Part shown: positions 44,409-53,700 of the stretch, in pieces
How the letters are laid out: each line of letters opens with the position of its first letter
Position numbering within the stretch: the stretch's first letter is position 1
Source: Mesorhizobium loti
GTDB taxonomy: Bacteria > Pseudomonadota > Alphaproteobacteria > Rhizobiales > Rhizobiaceae
Length of the DNA: 64,000 nucleotides
Direction of reading: 5' to 3'
NCBI RefSeq assembly: GCF_013170705.1
Contig: NZ_CP033334.1
Coordinates: forward strand, 1,736,001-1,800,000
The notes under the pieces: generated by a model
What the model saw: only the letters and a program-made list of their open reading frames with translations
Database searches by the model: none
Told to the model about the DNA's origin: nothing
Position numbers and translations under genes: made by a program

Positions 44409-45047
44409 ATGAGGACCGAGGATCTCATCAAGGCGCTCGACGCCGATGCAAGCAGCAAGGCGATGCCGTTGCGCTCGGCCTGGTGGCTGGCTGCCGGTGC
44501 GGCCATTGTCATCGCGGCCGTCGTTTTCCTGCTGACGATCGGCCCGCGCCCCGACTTCATGGTGGCCGCGCATACGATGCGCTTCCTGTCGAAATTCGTT
44601 TTCACCATCGTGCTGGCCGTCAGCGCCTTCGCCCTGATCCGCGCTTTGTCGACGCCGGGTGCGTCGACGGGTCGGGCGATGGCAGGGATGTTGGCCGCGC
44701 CTCTGCTGGTGGCCGTGGCCGTGGTTCTGGAGCTCTTCATGGTGCCGGAGGCGTTGTGGGGCACGCGCATGGTCGGTTCCAACATGATGATCTGCATGAG
44801 CTTCATTCCGCTGATCGGCATTGGCCCGCTGGCGATCTTCCTGTGGATGCTGCGCTACGGCGCGCCGACGCGGCCGGTGCTTGCCGGCGCTGTCGCGGGC
44901 CTACTTGCCGGTGGACTGGCGGCGACCTTCTACGCCGCGCACTGCTTCGACGATTCGCCGCTGTTCGTCGCCACCTGGTACACGATCGCGATCGCCGCGC
45001 TCGCCTTGCTTGGCGCGCTCGGCGGGCGGTTCTTCGTGCGCTGGTAG
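44409..45047 (+). CDS. nrsF: NrsF (DUF1109) family membrane anti-sigma factor
   Basis: A 212-residue inner-membrane protein with six hydrophobic segments, the first near residue 25 (AWWLAAGAAIVIAAVVFLLT). Family markers include TEDLIKALDAD at the N-terminus and CMSFIPLIGIGPLAIFLWML, with two cysteines (MICMS and AAHCFDD) facing the outside as in NrsF proteins, where such cysteines take part in sensing. It starts one base after the sigma gene, so the pair is a two-gene operon. Confidence 0.88.
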   Translation: MRTEDLIKALDADASSKAMPLRSAWWLAAGAAIVIAAVVFLLTIGPRPDFMVAAHTMRFLSKFVFTIVLAVSAFALIRALSTPGASTGRAMAGMLAAPLLVAVAVVLELFMVPEALWGTRMVGSNMMICMSFIPLIGIGPLAIFLWMLRYGAPTRPVLAGAVAGLLAGGLAATFYAAHCFDDSPLFVATWYTIAIAALALLGALGGRFFVRW

Positions 45048-45211
45048 CAGGATACCTGCGACCACCCCATAGCGCATACCGATCCTTAATCATGCCGGCA
45101 ATTGTTTGCCGGTTGTCCATGTCGCCAACGCCCCGGGGCAACCTTTCCTTAAAATCGATCCTTCAGGGTTTTAGCGGGAAAAAGCGATTGCCCACGGGGG
45201 TGGTACGGATC

Positions 45212-47191
45212 GTGACTTTGCGAGGAATGATCGGGCCGGGAGCCTACAAGCATCCAGCGCTGGCGCTGCTTGTGGCCGGTTTTGGCGTGATGTCGGCCTC
45301 CCTTGTGCTGTCCAGGCTGGACCTTGGCGCCGAAGCGCTCAGACTTTGTCTTCAGATATCGGTAGCGGTGACAGTTTGCGCGCTTTTCTTCGCCTATCTT
45401 TTCATCGGTCGCATCTCGGAAGATCGACGACAGATGGCGGAGGGAGAGCAGCGCTTTCGCCGGGCGATGCAGGATTCGGTGATCGGCATCGCCATTGTCG
45501 CGCTGGACGGGCGCATACTCGAAACCAATCCGGCCTTCGCGACCATGCTTGGCTACAGCCGCGAAGAAATCGAGGCGCTGACCTTTTTCCAGATCACGCA
45601 TCCCGACGATCTGCAGATCGGCCGCGAAACGATGGAGGATTTGAAAGCCGGGACCGCCCATGCGTTCCACTTCGAGAAGCGCTACCTGCGCAAGGACGGC
45701 ACGCCGGTCTGGGCGCATCTCGCCGGCTCCGTCATTCGTGACGAGAAAAGCGGTTGTCCGCTCTATCTCGTCTCGCAGATCGAGGACATCGACGCGCGCA
45801 AGCAGGCCGAGGCGCGCATCGCCGAGGCTGAGACGCGCTGGAATTTCGCGCTCGCCGGCGCCGGTCAGGGCGTGTGGGACCTCGACATGCGCAAGGGCGG
45901 CACAACCTATTCCTCGACCTGGGTCAAGATGCTGGGGTTCGATGAGGGCGAGCTTGATGGCGATCCCGACCGCTGGCTGACCATGATCCATCCCGACGAC
46001 CGCGAGACCGTCGCCGAAGCGGATCGTGCCCACCTTGACGGCAAGACGCCATTCTTCGAAGCCGAATTCAGGATGCGCCACAAGGACGGCCGCTGGATCT
46101 GGATACTCGATCGCGGCAAAGCCATCGAGCGCGACGAGGACGGGCGTCTGATCAGGGCCATCGGCAGCTTGACCGACATCACCCGGCGCAAGGAGATCGA
46201 GGAGCGCCTGACCGTGTCGGCGGCAATGCTGGCCGATGAGAAGGAGCGGCTGCGGGTGACGCTGCAGTCGATCGGCGATGCCGTTATCTGCACCGATGCG
46301 GCGAACCGCGTCACCTTCATGAACCCGGTTGCCGAGAAACTGACCGGCGTTTCCGGCGAGGCGGCTCTCGGCAAGACGCTCGGCCATGTCTATTGGGCGG
46401 TCGACGAGGAGACGGGTCACAGGATCGGCGTGACGCGGCCGGCGATCGGCGGGGAGGCTCCCGCCGACCAGAACAGCCGCGCCGTGTTGGTCCGCCGCGA
46501 CAACACGCGTTGCAGCATCCGCCAGGTCGTGTCGCCAATCATGAACGAGCGCAATGAATTCTGCGGGCTGGTCATCGTCTTCCAGGACTTCACCGATGCG
46601 CGCGCGCTGCAGCGCCAGCTTGCCCACGCCGCGGCACATGACGCATTGACCGGCCTTGCCAATCGCTCGAGCTTCATCCGAACGATGGAGGAACTGGTCG
46701 AGCAGTCACGCAAGGACGGCACGACGGCCGGGGGTGGCCATCAGTTCATGTTCATCGACCTCGACCATTTCAAGCTGGTCAACGACACGGGTGGTCACGC
46801 CGCCGGAGACGCCTTGCTGAAGCGGGTCGCCGAAGCCGTGCGCGGCGTGCTTGGTCCCGAGGACATCGTCTCGCGCCTTGGGGGCGACGAATTCGCCGTC
46901 ATCCTGAAATCGGGTTCGACCGCCGGTGCCAGGATCGCGGCGCGCTCCATCATCGATGCGATAGCCGGCCTGAACTTCACCTGGGATGGCCGGCCGCACG
47001 CGATCGGCGCCAGTATCGGGCTGGCGGCGATCAATGCCGATTGCGGCGAAGCCGATGAGATCATCGCAAGGGCCGATGCGGCCTGCTATGCGGCCAAGGC
47101 CGCCGGCCGCGGATGCGTCTGCGTGGCGCCGGACGGCAGTATTGCCGACCACGGATCGGCAGCGCCCAAGCCGCTCGCCGCGGCGTCGTGA
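45212..47191 (+). CDS. Membrane PAS-GGDEF diguanylate cyclase
   Basis: About 659 residues. Two N-terminal transmembrane helices (about residues 15-35 and 42-65) are followed by three PAS domains with PAC motifs (starting at FRRAMQDSVIGIAI, WNFALAGAGQGVWDLD and RVTLQSIGDAVICTDA) and a C-terminal GGDEF domain (HDALTGLANRSSF ... RLGGDEFAVIL). The active-site motif is intact, but the RxxD product-inhibition site is absent (GPED). No EAL domain. The start is uncertain; GTG at 45212 is used, ATG at 45227 is an alternative. Same strand as the sigma/NrsF pair. Confidence 0.85.
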   Translation: MTLRGMIGPGAYKHPALALLVAGFGVMSASLVLSRLDLGAEALRLCLQISVAVTVCALFFAYLFIGRISEDRRQMAEGEQRFRRAMQDSVIGIAIVALDGRILETNPAFATMLGYSREEIEALTFFQITHPDDLQIGRETMEDLKAGTAHAFHFEKRYLRKDGTPVWAHLAGSVIRDEKSGCPLYLVSQIEDIDARKQAEARIAEAETRWNFALAGAGQGVWDLDMRKGGTTYSSTWVKMLGFDEGELDGDPDRWLTMIHPDDRETVAEADRAHLDGKTPFFEAEFRMRHKDGRWIWILDRGKAIERDEDGRLIRAIGSLTDITRRKEIEERLTVSAAMLADEKERLRVTLQSIGDAVICTDAANRVTFMNPVAEKLTGVSGEAALGKTLGHVYWAVDEETGHRIGVTRPAIGGEAPADQNSRAVLVRRDNTRCSIRQVVSPIMNERNEFCGLVIVFQDFTDARALQRQLAHAAAHDALTGLANRSSFIRTMEELVEQSRKDGTTAGGGHQFMFIDLDHFKLVNDTGGHAAGDALLKRVAEAVRGVLGPEDIVSRLGGDEFAVILKSGSTAGARIAARSIIDAIAGLNFTWDGRPHAIGASIGLAAINADCGEADEIIARADAACYAAKAAGRGCVCVAPDGSIADHGSAAPKPLAAAS

Positions 47192-47215
47192 GCGGCGGCC
47201 GGCCGAAACGTCAGG

Positions 47216-48094
<879 letters not shown>

Positions 48095-48148
48095 TACACC
48101 GATCCCGTCAAAAGGCCTTTGCAGCCTGCTTTTTGTGCGGTGCAAACT

Positions 48149-48180
48149 AAAAGGGCGGGGCGACTTCGTCTACCCCACCC
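48149..48180 (-). terminator. Intrinsic terminator after etfBA
   Basis: Reverse-strand stem GGGTGGGG/CCCCGCCC (one G-T pair) with a 12-base loop is followed by TTTT, about 30 bases after the etfA stop codon. Placed between etfA and hbdA. Confidence 0.7.
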
Positions 48181-48210
48181 CAAGCATTTAATACGCTTTG
48201 CCAGAGAGCG

Positions 48211-49140
48211 TCAAAGCGCCTTCTGCAACTCCGGCAGAATGACGAAGAGGTCGCCGACGAGGCCATAGTCGGCAACCTGGAAGATCGGGGCCTCCTCGTC
48301 CTTGTTGATGGCGACGATGACCTTGGAATCCTTCATGCCGGCGAGGTGCTGGATGGCGCCGGAGATGCCGACCGCGATGTAGAGATCGGGGGCGACGACC
48401 TTGCCGGTCTGGCCGACCTGCCAGTCGTTCGGCGCATAGCCGGCATCGACGGCGGCGCGCGATGCGCCGACCGCGGCGCCGAGCTTGTCGGCTACCGGCA
48501 GGATGACCTCCTGGAACTTCTCCGACGAGCCGAGCGCGCGGCCGCCCGAGATGATGATCTTGGCAGAGGTCAGTTCAGGACGATCGGTCTCCGAGAGTCT
48601 GTTCTCGACGAAGGAGGACAGGCCCGGATTGGCGGCCGCCTTGACGGTCTCGACAGCGGCAGAGCCGCCCTCGGGCGCCGCCTGGAAGGAGGCGGTGCGC
48701 ACGGTGATGACTTTCTTGGCGTCGGTCGACTGCACCGTCTGGATGGCGTTGCCGGCGTAGATTGGACGCTTGAATGTGTCGGGCGAGACCACTTCGATGA
48801 TCTCGGAGACCTGCGCGACGTCGAGCAGCGCCGCGACGCGGGGCGCGACATTCTTGCCCGACGAGGTCGCCGGGGCGATGATGGTGTCGTAAGCGCCAGC
48901 CAGCGATACGACGAGGGCTGCCGTCGGTTCGGCGAGGCGCTCGGCGAGTTCGTCGGCTTCGGCGAGCAGCACCTTGCTCACGCCCTTCAATTTGGCGGCG
49001 GCGTCGGCAGCGCCCTTGGCGCCCTTGCCGGCCACCAGCACATGCACGTCCGAACCGATCTGCAGGGCCGCCGACAGCGCCTTGGCGGTCTGGTCGGAAA
49101 GGGTGGCGTTGTCGTGTTCCGCGATAAGGAGAATTGCCAT
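48211..49140 (-). CDS. etfA: Electron transfer flavoprotein subunit alpha
   Basis: FAD-binding subunit of ETF, which passes electrons from acyl-CoA dehydrogenases to the ETF-ubiquinone oxidoreductase. The 309-residue protein has [20 protein letters not shown] at the start and the C-terminal FAD domain with [40 protein letters not shown] and [20 protein letters not shown], which is a near-perfect ETF-alpha signature. Follows etfB by 20 bases. Confidence 0.95.
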   Translation of the reverse strand: MAILLIAEHDNATLSDQTAKALSAALQIGSDVHVLVAGKGAKGAADAAAKLKGVSKVLLAEADELAERLAEPTAALVVSLAGAYDTIIAPATSSGKNVAPRVAALLDVAQVSEIIEVVSPDTFKRPIYAGNAIQTVQSTDAKKVITVRTASFQAAPEGGSAAVETVKAAANPGLSSFVENRLSETDRPELTSAKIIISGGRALGSSEKFQEVILPVADKLGAAVGASRAAVDAGYAPNDWQVGQTGKVVAPDLYIAVGISGAIQHLAGMKDSKVIVAINKDEEAPIFQVADYGLVGDLFVILPELQKAL

Positions 49141-49160
49141 TTTATCTGTTCCTTCCGATC

Positions 49161-49910
49161 TCAGAGCACGCCGGCTTCATTCTTGAGCTTGTCGACCAGT
49201 TCGGCGACGCTCTTGACCTTGACGCCCGCCTTGCGGCCGCCCGGCTCCTCGGTCTTGATGACCTTGAGGCGCGGCTTGACGTCGGCGCCGTAGTCGGCCG
49301 GCGATTTCTCGTCGAGCTGCTTCTTCTTGGCCTTCATGATGTTGGGCAGCGAGGCGTAGCGCGGCTGGTTGAGGCGAAGGTCGGCGGTGACGATCGCCGG
49401 CATCTTCAGTTCCACCGTCTGCAGGCCGCCGTCGACTTCGCGCGTCACCTTGGCCTTGTCGCCGTCGAGCACGAGCTTGGAGGCGAAGGTGCCTTGCGCC
49501 CAGCCGAGCAGTGCCGCCAGCATCTGGCCGGTCTGGTTGGAATCGTCGTCGATCGCCTGCTTGCCGAGGATGACGAGGCCGGGCTGTTCGGCCTCTACGA
49601 CGCCCTTCAGCACCTTGGCGACGCCGAGCGGCTCGGTCTGTTCGTCGGTCTTGACCAGGATGGCGCGGTCGGCGCCCATGGCGAGCGCGGTGCGGAGCGT
49701 CTCCTGCGCCTGCTGCGGGCCGATCGAGACGACGATGATCTCCTCGGCCTTACCGGCTTCCTTCAGCCGGATGGCCTCTTCCACCGCGATCTCGTCGAAC
49801 GGGTTCATCGCCATCTTGACGTTGGCGAGCTCAACCGCCGAACCATCAGCCTTCACGCGAACCTTGACGTTCGCATCCACAACCCGCTTCACGGGCACAA
49901 GGATCTTCAT
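49161..49910 (-). CDS. etfB: Electron transfer flavoprotein subunit beta
   Basis: AMP-binding partner of EtfA. The 249-residue protein starts [20 protein letters not shown] and carries [37 protein letters not shown] and the ETF-beta signature around [20 protein letters not shown]. Full length. Heads etfBA; its promoter lies in the 233-base gap to the right. Confidence 0.95.
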   Translation of the reverse strand: MKILVPVKRVVDANVKVRVKADGSAVELANVKMAMNPFDEIAVEEAIRLKEAGKAEEIIVVSIGPQQAQETLRTALAMGADRAILVKTDEQTEPLGVAKVLKGVVEAEQPGLVILGKQAIDDDSNQTGQMLAALLGWAQGTFASKLVLDGDKAKVTREVDGGLQTVELKMPAIVTADLRLNQPRYASLPNIMKAKKKQLDEKSPADYGADVKPRLKVIKTEEPGGRKAGVKVKSVAELVDKLKNEAGVL

Positions 49911-49999
49911 TTGCCTGTCACCTCTTCACGCTAGTTGGGCGCGCTATAACAGCCTGCGCCCTTTCTGAGTTGTCGAAAGCCGACATTCCTGACTGAATT

Positions 50000-50023
50000 C
50001 CGGCCAGACGGAATTCTGGCCGG
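50000..50023. repeat. Perfect inverted repeat upstream of etfB
   Basis: A 9-base stem CCGGCCAGA/TCTGGCCGG with a 6-base loop lies between the rhomboid gene stop and the etfB start. No T run follows on either strand, so I do not call it a terminator; it may be an operator-like dyad in the etfB leader or a 3'-end stem of the upstream transcript. Confidence 0.5.
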
Positions 50024-50143
50024 ATGGAAATTCTGGTCTTTGCCCGTCTTGACTGCTCCTTAACAGCCCTGGGCTCGGACGGAGACGTTTCCGTAGTTGG
50101 GGCAACCCTTGACGTCAATACGCTGAAAGCGGCTCAAATCGGT

Positions 50144-50944
50144 TCAGTTTGGGCCAGAAGGGTTTCCCCGGCCCCAGCGCGCCGTGGTGGCGGGCGGTTC
50201 GGGCGCCGCTGGCCGAGCGGCAACCGTCGGCTGGTCGGGAGTGGGAACCACTGTATCCTCATCGGCGCCGGCAAAAAGCGGTACGCCGCGGCTGCGCAGG
50301 ACAAGCACCAGCACCGCGCCTGCAATGATGCCGCCGATGTGGCAGGCCCAGGAAATCTGATCCTCGCCGCCAGCGGCGAACATGAAGACCTGGAACAGCA
50401 CCCACAGGATAAGCGGGATGAAGGCCGGAATGCGCAGTGGTATGCGGGCAAAGGCAAGCACCCAGACCTTCACCCTGGGATAGAGGATCAGGTAGGCGAC
50501 GACCACGCCGGCGATGGCGCCGGAGGCGCCGATCAGCGGCACCTGCGAGTCCCAGGCGACGAAGCTCTGGAAGGCGGCGCCGGCGACGGCGCACAGGAGA
50601 TAGAAAATGAGGTAGCGGATGTGACCGAGGGCATCCTCGACATTGTCGCCGAACACCCACAGGAACAGCATGTTGCCACCAAGGTGGAAGATGTCGGCAT
50701 GCAGGAAGGAATAGGTGAGGTAGCTCAGGCTTTCGGGGATGATGACAAAGCGAGGGTCGAGTTCGGCCGTGTCATGGACGACTGACGGGATGAAGCCAAG
50801 GCCAAGCACGGCGGCGTTGGTGAAATTCTCGCCGCCGAGCGCGGTGGCGCAATAGACCAGCGCGTTGACCACGATCAGGCCGATCGTCACATATTGCAGG
50901 CGGATGTGGCGCAGCCTGTTGGTGTCGTAAAGCGGGATGAACAT
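50144..50944 (-). CDS. Rhomboid-family intramembrane serine protease
   Basis: A 266-residue inner-membrane protein with six to seven hydrophobic segments. It shows SFLHADIFHLGGNMLFLWVF (loop and helix 2, HxxxN), the catalytic serine in LIGASGAIAGVVVAYL and the catalytic histidine in SWACHIGGIIAGAVL. So the Ser-His dyad is complete. The last 35 residues are a proline-rich cytosolic tail. Natural substrate unknown. The adenosyltransferase gene ends 31 bases upstream on the same strand. Confidence 0.9.
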   Translation of the reverse strand: MFIPLYDTNRLRHIRLQYVTIGLIVVNALVYCATALGGENFTNAAVLGLGFIPSVVHDTAELDPRFVIIPESLSYLTYSFLHADIFHLGGNMLFLWVFGDNVEDALGHIRYLIFYLLCAVAGAAFQSFVAWDSQVPLIGASGAIAGVVVAYLILYPRVKVWVLAFARIPLRIPAFIPLILWVLFQVFMFAAGGEDQISWACHIGGIIAGAVLVLVLRSRGVPLFAGADEDTVVPTPDQPTVAARPAAPEPPATTARWGRGNPSGPN

Positions 50945-50975
50945 GCGTGTCTGGCCCCTCCCGCTTTCGGTCCGT

Positions 50976-51557
50976 TCAGCGGTTCTTGCCAGGAACCCAT
51001 AGCACGTCGGCATTTCCATTGTCATTGACCGCCCGGGCGGCGACAAACAGGAAGTCCGAGACGCGGTTGATGTATTTCAGCCCGTCGCGGTTGACATGCT
51101 CGGCCGGATCTTGAGCCAGCGCCACCATCAGCCGTTCGGCCCGCCGTACCACGGTGCGGGCAAGATGCAGGGCAGCGGCAGCCGGCGTGCCGCCGTTGAG
51201 CACGAAGGATTTGAGCGGCTGCAGATCCTTGTTGAGGAGGTCGATGTCCTTTTCGACCCGGTCGGTCTGCACGGGCGTGATCCGCAAAGGCTCATATCCC
51301 AGCGGCTTGCCGTCGTCGGGTACGGCAAGGTCAGCGCCGAGGTCGAACAGATCATTCTGGATGCGCGAAAGCATGGCATCGATCGCCGGGTGGCTCACTG
51401 CCGTGTGGACACGGGCAACGCCGATGCAGGCATTGGCCTCGTCGACCGTACCGTAGGCATCCACCCGCAGGTCGGATTTCAGCCGCCGTTCCCCGGTACC
51501 GAGTCCTGTCGTGCCGTCATCGCCGGTGCGGGTGTAGATCTTGTTGAGCTTGACCAC
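50976..51557 (-). CDS. PduO-type cob(I)alamin adenosyltransferase
   Basis: Converts cob(I)alamin to adenosylcobalamin using ATP. The 193-residue protein starts at a GTG after a GGGAGGC site. It carries the ATP-binding IYTRTGDDGTTGLGTGERR, the VDAYGTVDEANACIGVAR helix, FVLNGGTPAAAALHLARTVV (RxxxR region RRAER) and YINRVSDFLFVAAR, all diagnostic of the PduO type. Adjacent to a HIG1 gene upstream and a rhomboid gene downstream. Confidence 0.93.
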   Translation of the reverse strand: MVKLNKIYTRTGDDGTTGLGTGERRLKSDLRVDAYGTVDEANACIGVARVHTAVSHPAIDAMLSRIQNDLFDLGADLAVPDDGKPLGYEPLRITPVQTDRVEKDIDLLNKDLQPLKSFVLNGGTPAAAALHLARTVVRRAERLMVALAQDPAEHVNRDGLKYINRVSDFLFVAARAVNDNGNADVLWVPGKNR

Positions 51558-51576
51558 ATCGCCTCCCGAACGGTCC

Positions 51577-51768
51577 TCATTTGCGGGTGAAATACACCGC
51601 AAGCAGGATCAGCACCAGCGCCACGGCCTGCAGCATGACGCGTGCCTGCATCAGCTTGTTCGAGGTGACGCCGGTACCGCCGCGCATCATGTTGACGAGG
51701 CCCCGGATCAGCACGATCACCACGGCGGCCATGACCAGAATGGCGAGGATATTGAAGACGGTTGCCAT
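51577..51768 (-). CDS. HIG1-domain small twin-transmembrane protein
   Basis: A 63-residue protein of two hydrophobic helices: MATVFNILAILVMAAVVIVL and VMLQAVALVLILLAVYF, joined by GLVNMMRGGTGVTSNKLMQA then R. The loop SNKLMxARVxxQ is the HIG1 (hypoxia-induced gene 1) signature. Bacterial members are uncharacterised; mitochondrial relatives bind respiratory complexes. Twenty bases upstream of the adenosyltransferase gene, probably co-transcribed. Confidence 0.82.
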   Translation of the reverse strand: MATVFNILAILVMAAVVIVLIRGLVNMMRGGTGVTSNKLMQARVMLQAVALVLILLAVYFTRK

Positions 51769-51794
51769 TGTTGCGTTTCCAGTTGTTTTCGCGT

Positions 51795-52670
51795 TCAGGC
51801 GCGTTTGGCCATCAGGCGGTAGAGCATCGATGCCGGCAGGATGCGCTTGAATACAACGCCGATCCTGGCCGGCACTGTTACCACATAGTGCGGGCGCGGG
51901 CGCCGCGACAGAAGTGCATGGCGCAGAACCTTGTGGACCACCTCCGGCCCAGGCTTCAGCGTCGATTGGCTGCCGCCGGCCCGCAGCCGTTCCAGCTGCG
52001 CGGCATAGTCCGCACTGTGCACGGAATTCTCGATATCGATGTTTTTCAGGAACCAGGGCAGGCCGTTGCTGGCGATCTTCGATTTCACCGGCCCCGGCTC
52101 GATGAGCGAAACATGGATGCCGCTGCCTTCCAGTTCCTGGCGCTGGCAGAGCATCAGCGCCTCGAGCGCATGTTTCGACGCCGAATAGGCGCCGCGAAAG
52201 CGCACCGGCACGAGGCCGAGTATCGACGAGCAATGGACAATGCGGCCGTGACCCTGGTGGCGCATCACCGGCACCAGACGGCGGGTCAGATCGTGCCAGC
52301 CGAAGAAATTGACCTCGAACTGCTCCTTGAGCGCGGCCACCGACAGGTCCTCGACCGCACCGGCCTGCGCGTAGGCGCCATTGTTGAACAGGGCGTCGAG
52401 CCGGCCGCCGGTGCGTTGGAGCACTGAAGTCACCAGGACGGCGATGGAATCCGGTTCGCCGTAGTCGAGGTAAAAAGCCTCGATGCCGTCCGCTTCGAGG
52501 GCGGCGATGTCTTCCGGCTTGCGCGCCGTCGCGAACACCCGCCAGCCCTCGGCCTTCAACGCGCGGGCGCAATAGGCGCCTATCCCTGAAGACGCGCCGG
52601 TGACGATGACGGTGCGCAACTCCGCCGCTGGAGAATTCGTGGTTTGACGAAGGGTTGCCATTTGCCGCAT
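51795..52670 (-). CDS. Short-chain dehydrogenase/reductase
   Basis: A 291-residue SDR. The NAD(P) motif is VIVTGASSGIGAYCARAL, FNNGAYAQAG replaces the usual NNAG, and the catalytic pair is in YSASKHALEALML, with serine in IVHCSSILGLV. A C-terminal basic segment (RIGVVFKRILPASMLYRLMA) suggests membrane association. Start chosen for its GGGAAG site; a second ATG three codons later is possible. Substrate unknown. Confidence 0.88.
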   Translation of the reverse strand: MRQMATLRQTTNSPAAELRTVIVTGASSGIGAYCARALKAEGWRVFATARKPEDIAALEADGIEAFYLDYGEPDSIAVLVTSVLQRTGGRLDALFNNGAYAQAGAVEDLSVAALKEQFEVNFFGWHDLTRRLVPVMRHQGHGRIVHCSSILGLVPVRFRGAYSASKHALEALMLCQRQELEGSGIHVSLIEPGPVKSKIASNGLPWFLKNIDIENSVHSADYAAQLERLRAGGSQSTLKPGPEVVHKVLRHALLSRRPRPHYVVTVPARIGVVFKRILPASMLYRLMAKRA

Positions 52671-52720
52671 TCACTTCCCATATTCGCGGCGTCTAGACAA
52701 TCGAAGGGGAGCGCGCGTTT

Positions 52721-53572
52721 TTGCTGCGGAATATTGTCGCCCTGCGCCGCGTGCTCTACGACGCTCTCGGCCATTTCAACACCGATGACGGCTGGGCTAT
52801 GGCCAGCCATCTGGCGATCACTTCGCTGATGGCGCTGTTTCCGTTCCTGATCTTCGCCACGACGCTGGGCAGCTTCCTTGGCGCCGAGGCCTTTGCCGAC
52901 ACGGCCGTGCACCTGGTCTTCGACACCTGGCCCGATCAGATCGCCAAGCCGATCGCGCATGAGGTGCTGAACGTGCTGACCGTCCGGCGCACCGACCTGC
53001 TGACCTATGGCGTGCTGCTTGCCGCCTACTTTGCCTCGAACGGCATCGAGGCGCTGCGCACGTCGCTCAACCGGGCCTATCGCGTCACCGAGACGCGCGG
53101 CATCATCTACCGTCGTGTGCAGAGCATCTTCTTCGTGCTGATCGCCACCGCCGGGTTCCTTGCCATCAGCGTGCTCCTGGTGTTCGCGCCCTTGCTGGCG
53201 CGGCTGGCGGAAGCCCATTTCGAGTGGATCAAGCCCTATACCGGCACGATCACGCTGTGGCGCTACGTCATCGCCTCAACCGTCATCATCGGCGGGCTGT
53301 TTGCCGTGCACTACTGGCTGCCGGCCGGCAAGCGCCGCTTCGTCTCGCTGGTGCCGGGCATCGTCTTCACACTGGCGGCGTGGCTCATCGGCTCGACGAT
53401 GTTCGCCACTTATCTCGACCATTTCTCGTCCTATGTGACGACCTATGCCGGGCTGGCCTCGATCATGATCGCGGTGGTCTTCCTCTACATCGTCTCGGCG
53501 ATCTTCATCCTTGGCGGCGAGCTCAACGCCGCGATCAGCCGTTATCTGGAGGCGCGTGCCCGGGTGGGATGA
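52721..53572 (+). CDS. YihY/BrkB family inner-membrane protein
   Basis: A 283-residue protein starting at a TTG after a GGGGAG site. It has the family opener HFNTDDGWAMASHLAITSLM, ASNGIEALRTSLNRAYRV and six hydrophobic segments, ending with AVVFLYIVSAIFILGGELNA then AISRYLE. YihY-type proteins have no proven role; older names such as ribonuclease BN are wrong. Divergent from the SDR by 50 bases; convergent with a DMT transporter, with repeats between. Confidence 0.88.
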   Translation: MLRNIVALRRVLYDALGHFNTDDGWAMASHLAITSLMALFPFLIFATTLGSFLGAEAFADTAVHLVFDTWPDQIAKPIAHEVLNVLTVRRTDLLTYGVLLAAYFASNGIEALRTSLNRAYRVTETRGIIYRRVQSIFFVLIATAGFLAISVLLVFAPLLARLAEAHFEWIKPYTGTITLWRYVIASTVIIGGLFAVHYWLPAGKRRFVSLVPGIVFTLAAWLIGSTMFATYLDHFSSYVTTYAGLASIMIAVVFLYIVSAIFILGGELNAAISRYLEARARVG

Positions 53573-53660
53573 GGCGGTGCCGGTCGGATTGAGGAATTGA
53601 AGAGCTGGAGAATTGAGGAAGTGAAGAAAAGTGGCCATATCCGGCGTGGCGTGCTTTTTC

Positions 53661-53700
53661 CTCAATTCCTCAATTCCTCAATTCCTCAATTCCTCAATTC
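53661..53700. repeat. Five tandem copies of the octamer CTCAATTC
   Basis: Exact 8-base tandem repeat, five units. The stop codon of the DMT transporter gene lies in the third unit, so the last codons of that gene are read from the repeat. Inverted copies of the same word (GAATTGAG) occur about 50 bases to the left (53610-53617 and a looser one near 53588), so the intergenic RNA can fold back on itself. Confidence 0.9.

Noticed and set aside
49981..50143. A protein-coding gene from 50024 rightwards (253 codons)
   Set aside because: Antisense to the rhomboid gene; only the first part lies in the true gap and has no domain.
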